DNA of 64,000 bases from contig DIYF01000071.1 in assembly GCA_002427745.1 (NCBI GenBank), forward strand, positions 39,684 to 103,683. The letters are read 5' to 3'. Below, piece after piece: positions 62,301-64,000 of the stretch. The translations under genes were made by a program, and so were the position numbers. Each line of letters opens with the position of its first letter. Positions within the stretch are counted from its first letter, which is position 1. The notes beneath the pieces were generated by a model, which worked only from the letters and a program-made list of their open reading frames with translations, had not been told where the DNA came from and did not search any database. The stretch comes from Roseivirga sp. UBA6061. GTDB taxonomy: Bacteria; Bacteroidota; Bacteroidia; Cytophagales; Cyclobacteriaceae.

Positions 62301-64000
62301 TCCACAGTTCAGCAAATTACCTGCTATGGAGGGTCAAATGGAGCCATTAGCCTGGAGGTTACCGGGGGAGAGGCACCCTATACCTATTTCTGGTCCAATG
62401 GCAGCAACTCCGAAGATCTGGATGATCTGGGTGCCGGTACATATACCGTGCAGGTCACTGACAAGATAGGCTGTCAAAAAAGTCTGACTTTTGAGATCAG
62501 TGAACCTCCGGCCCTGGAGGTATCAGGACTCGTTACAGATATCAGCTGTTTTGGGGCAAATGATGGTGCTGTCGATTTGACGGTTACCGGGGGAGAAGCC
62601 CCTTATACCATAGCCTGGGCTCATGGTGCCACAGGGGAAGATATTTCTGGGTTGATTCCCGGCTCTTACTCAGTCCTTGTGACTGATAAAAGGGGTTGTC
62701 AGGAACCGGCCTCTTTCACGATTGCAGAACCGACAGTTCTGGCCATTTCCAGTGACAAAACAGATGTAGACTGTAAGGGTGCTGCAAGTGGGTCGATTGA
62801 CGTGACCATCACCGGAGGTACTTTACCCTATAGCTTTTCATGGTCTGATGGAAGTGACAAAGAAGACCTGACCGGAATTTCTGCTGGTACCTATACTCTC
62901 ATCGTATCAGATGGCAACGGATGTAAGATAGAAGAGATAGTGGTTATCAGCGAACCTGCTGAAGGCATAACTGTCACAGAGAGCATTTCTCACATTGGGT
63001 GTGCCGGGGACCGTTCGGGTGGTATTGATTTAACAGTGACCGGAGGAACCGGTGCCTATACCTACAGCTGGAGCAACGGAGCGACCACCCAGGACATTGA
63101 TGGACTGACTGCAGGAGTGTATGAAGTGACTTTGTCTGACCAAAAAGGCTGTGCCATTCAAAAGACCTATGTTGTCAGCAGTCCTGAACCTTTAGCTCTG
63201 ACTCAATCCGTTACGCACCTGTCCTGTTTTGAGACAGGTGATGGAGCCATAGACATAAGCATTTCAGGGGGGAATGCCCCTTACTCCTATTTATGGTCCA
63301 ATGGACAAACTGCCGAAGACCTTTCCGGTCTTTCAGCGGGAGACTATAGTGTTACTGTTACAGATGCTTCAGGCTGTGGGCTGACCTCTCATTTTACCCT
63401 GAGCCAACCACAGGAACTGGTAGTTGAACCGACTGCCGGGGCTGTTTCCTGCTTTGGTCAAAGTGATGGTAGTATAGGCCTTGAGGTAACAGGAGGAGTC
63501 GCTCCCTATACTTATTCCTGGTCGACTGGAAGCACAGCGAAGGACCTTGATGGCCTGGCCGGAGGTGTTTATTCCGTTACAGTTACAGATGCAACAGGTT
63601 GCCGGGTTTCTTCTGATATCATGGTAGACGCCCCGACTGCAGCCTTGTCAGCAACAGGAGTCATTTCAAATATCTCCTGTAATGGGGATCAGACGGGAAG
63701 CGTCAGTCTGACTGTAACCGGAGGCACAGCACCTTATACCTACTCATGGAGTAATGGAAATACACTCAGAGATTTGCTGAGTGCTTATACTGGCAGCTAC
63801 ACTGTTGTGATTACTGATGCGCATAACTGTACTTTTTCGGCCTCCTATGAAATCAGTCAATCAGAGGCTATCAAGGCTACTTTTACCACTACCGAACCCA
63901 ATTGCTCAGGAGATTCGAATGGGAGTATTCTGTTGGAGGTGAGCGGAGGTACGGGTCCTTATACCTATCATTGGAGCAATGGCAGCACCAGTAAAGATCA
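59385..64000 (+). CDS. Second SprB-repeat adhesin, cut by the right window edge
   Basis: A frame open from the stop at 59346 to the end of the window encodes a paralogue of the first adhesin; I read about 1538 codons with no stop. It has a signal peptide (VWLWGLVVILISSASG) and about 20 SprB units, the last one cut. The GTG at 59385 is preferred because it supplies the positive residues (FSRVNRY) before the hydrophobic stretch; the ATG at 59409 would leave the signal peptide without charge. The first units match the first adhesin (VVINSCQGSITI vs VVINSCIGSITI; NGNPEYDW vs NGNPDYDW) and the last visible units match its units 36-38. Later units are in a 678-bp register (starts 62283, 62961, 63639). 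The T9SS sorting domain is expected outside the window. Confidence 0.92.
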   Translation, partial: MFSRVNRYMVWLWGLVVILISSASGIPTGEADDTFNPVIVGVVINSCQGSITINVSSGQAPYTYEWRDGDGQLLNQTSRIITSLVPDDYSVIVTDAQGHTVSGGPYTITDPPDLVGNLTVKDVSCKDGNDGAIEVVMDNGNPEYDWTLFNSQNEIVGTGSEPSATINVTGLVADNYIISFIDAHGCTGQLNFLISEPTTVVGVNLIEQTNLLCAGSSDGKITVEGTGGTGDTYTYVWSDSNEPSNVVSTSATATGLAAGTYTVVVTDENGCAHSEDFVITGPSPLELSADIEELNCNGDSDGAIDITVAGGTGPYTYQWSNTAGTQDISGLSAGVYQVTVTDANDCSLVADFEVTEPTNIVISESIINVACKGENTGSIATSLTGGKAPYSYLWSNGATTPDISNLTAGTYTLTVTDAAGCKTTENYNVSEPSTFFSIESFTETQPSCSGLADGALKVNATGGNAPYKYLWSTGATSETISGLKAGTYSVTVTDANGCSKSLDYSLGEPLILDIASAVEDVSCHGAQDGKINITVTGGTSPYTYQWSQMATTEDISGLAAGSYSVTVTDANGCSINEAFDVAEPTAIIVTESISHVSCKGESTGAITTTVAGGSGTYAYSWLHNGLAISTDSYIEGVSAGSYILTVTDHTGCQVSHTYTITEPASVFSIDSFSETPVTCAGGSDGSVTVSVLGGNAPYSYQWSNNETTPKISGLKAGTYTVTVTDANGCSRTADYVLSDPIPMVLSSSVTVPSCNGGSDGGITVSASNGTGPYRYTWDNGITGSTLDNIPAGEYTVLVEDHIGCTLEQKIVVTEPELVISNAVVNQISCHGEVDGSVILAATGGVGPYTYHWSNGTNTDHISGLTSGTYSVTISDSRGCSVHEEYIISEPNQLAASSTSVNILCKNDNTGSIDLMVTGGTLPYSYLWSNGETTEDLSGLSAGDYNVKITDANGCAIMESVTITEPATALKLASTVQQITCYGGSNGAISLEVTGGEAPYTYFWSNGSNSEDLDDLGAGTYTVQVTDKIGCQKSLTFEISEPPALEVSGLVTDISCFGANDGAVDLTVTGGEAPYTIAWAHGATGEDISGLIPGSYSVLVTDKRGCQEPASFTIAEPTVLAISSDKTDVDCKGAASGSIDVTITGGTLPYSFSWSDGSDKEDLTGISAGTYTLIVSDGNGCKIEEIVVISEPAEGITVTESISHIGCAGDRSGGIDLTVTGGTGAYTYSWSNGATTQDIDGLTAGVYEVTLSDQKGCAIQKTYVVSSPEPLALTQSVTHLSCFETGDGAIDISISGGNAPYSYLWSNGQTAEDLSGLSAGDYSVTVTDASGCGLTSHFTLSQPQELVVEPTAGAVSCFGQSDGSIGLEVTGGVAPYTYSWSTGSTAKDLDGLAGGVYSVTVTDATGCRVSSDIMVDAPTAALSATGVISNISCNGDQTGSVSLTVTGGTAPYTYSWSNGNTLRDLLSAYTGSYTVVITDAHNCTFSASYEISQSEAIKATFTTTEPNCSGDSNGSILLEVSGGTGPYTYHWSNGSTSKD

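Overview
The window reads as chromosomal DNA of a Bacteroidota, most likely a gliding or surface-colonising member of the Cytophagales. The support is direct: two giant SprB-repeat adhesins, one ending in a gliding-motility-type C-terminal sorting domain of the type IX secretion system (T9SS) with a PorP/SprF partner; three TonB-dependent receptors with carboxypeptidase-like N-terminal domains; an ECF sigma/FecR/STN-receptor surface-signalling cassette; a PadR plus FtsX/MacB-type permease pair; and start regions without Shine-Dalgarno sequences. No rRNA, tRNA, integrase, transposase or CRISPR array was seen.

Layout. 1-4.0 kb: the N-terminus of a membrane protein running off the left edge, a TonB-type outer-membrane beta-barrel protein, a HEAT-repeat membrane protein, and a small Cro/C1-type regulator divergent from an unknown 93-residue protein around a palindromic operator. 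4.1-7.9 kb: three tandem paralogous secreted TlpA/thioredoxin-like proteins, each followed by the same roughly 155-bp noncoding repeat. 7.9-19.8 kb: uvrA, a lipoprotein with leucine-rich/receptor-L-type repeats, and an unrecognised 2402-residue beta-rich giant. 19.9-26.45 kb: a tightly packed minus-strand run of nine genes (membrane protein, winged-helix regulator, creD, barrel protein, endonuclease/exonuclease/phosphatase-fold membrane protein, three small membrane proteins including a 37-residue one, and a B12-binding-type radical SAM protein). Two CTTTG-N5-CAAAG operators lie in this run.

26.5-33.1 kb: ECF sigma factor, FecR anti-sigma factor, STN-bearing TonB receptor, small barrel protein, and an unusual fusion of an STN domain to a copy of that barrel. 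33.3-36.4 kb: PadR regulator with two direct-repeat operators, translationally coupled to an ABC permease. 36.4-40 kb: housekeeping genes (HAD phosphatase, lytic transglycosylase, LOG-family protein, TIGR01777 epimerase). 40-46 kb: TonB receptor plus a surface lipoprotein behind an 11-bp-periodic, Pho-box-like array, then an orphan MoxR ATPase.

46.5-64 kb: a 3633-residue SprB-repeat adhesin, a PorP/SprF protein, and a second SprB-repeat adhesin that runs off the right edge. The first adhesin carries a three-unit super-repeat with a 678-bp period over most of 7 kb. The second shows the same period and is collinear with the first at both visible ends. The two differ in copy number by whole three-unit blocks, which I consider the most striking structural signal in the window.

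All family assignments come from reading motifs by eye; no database search was run.
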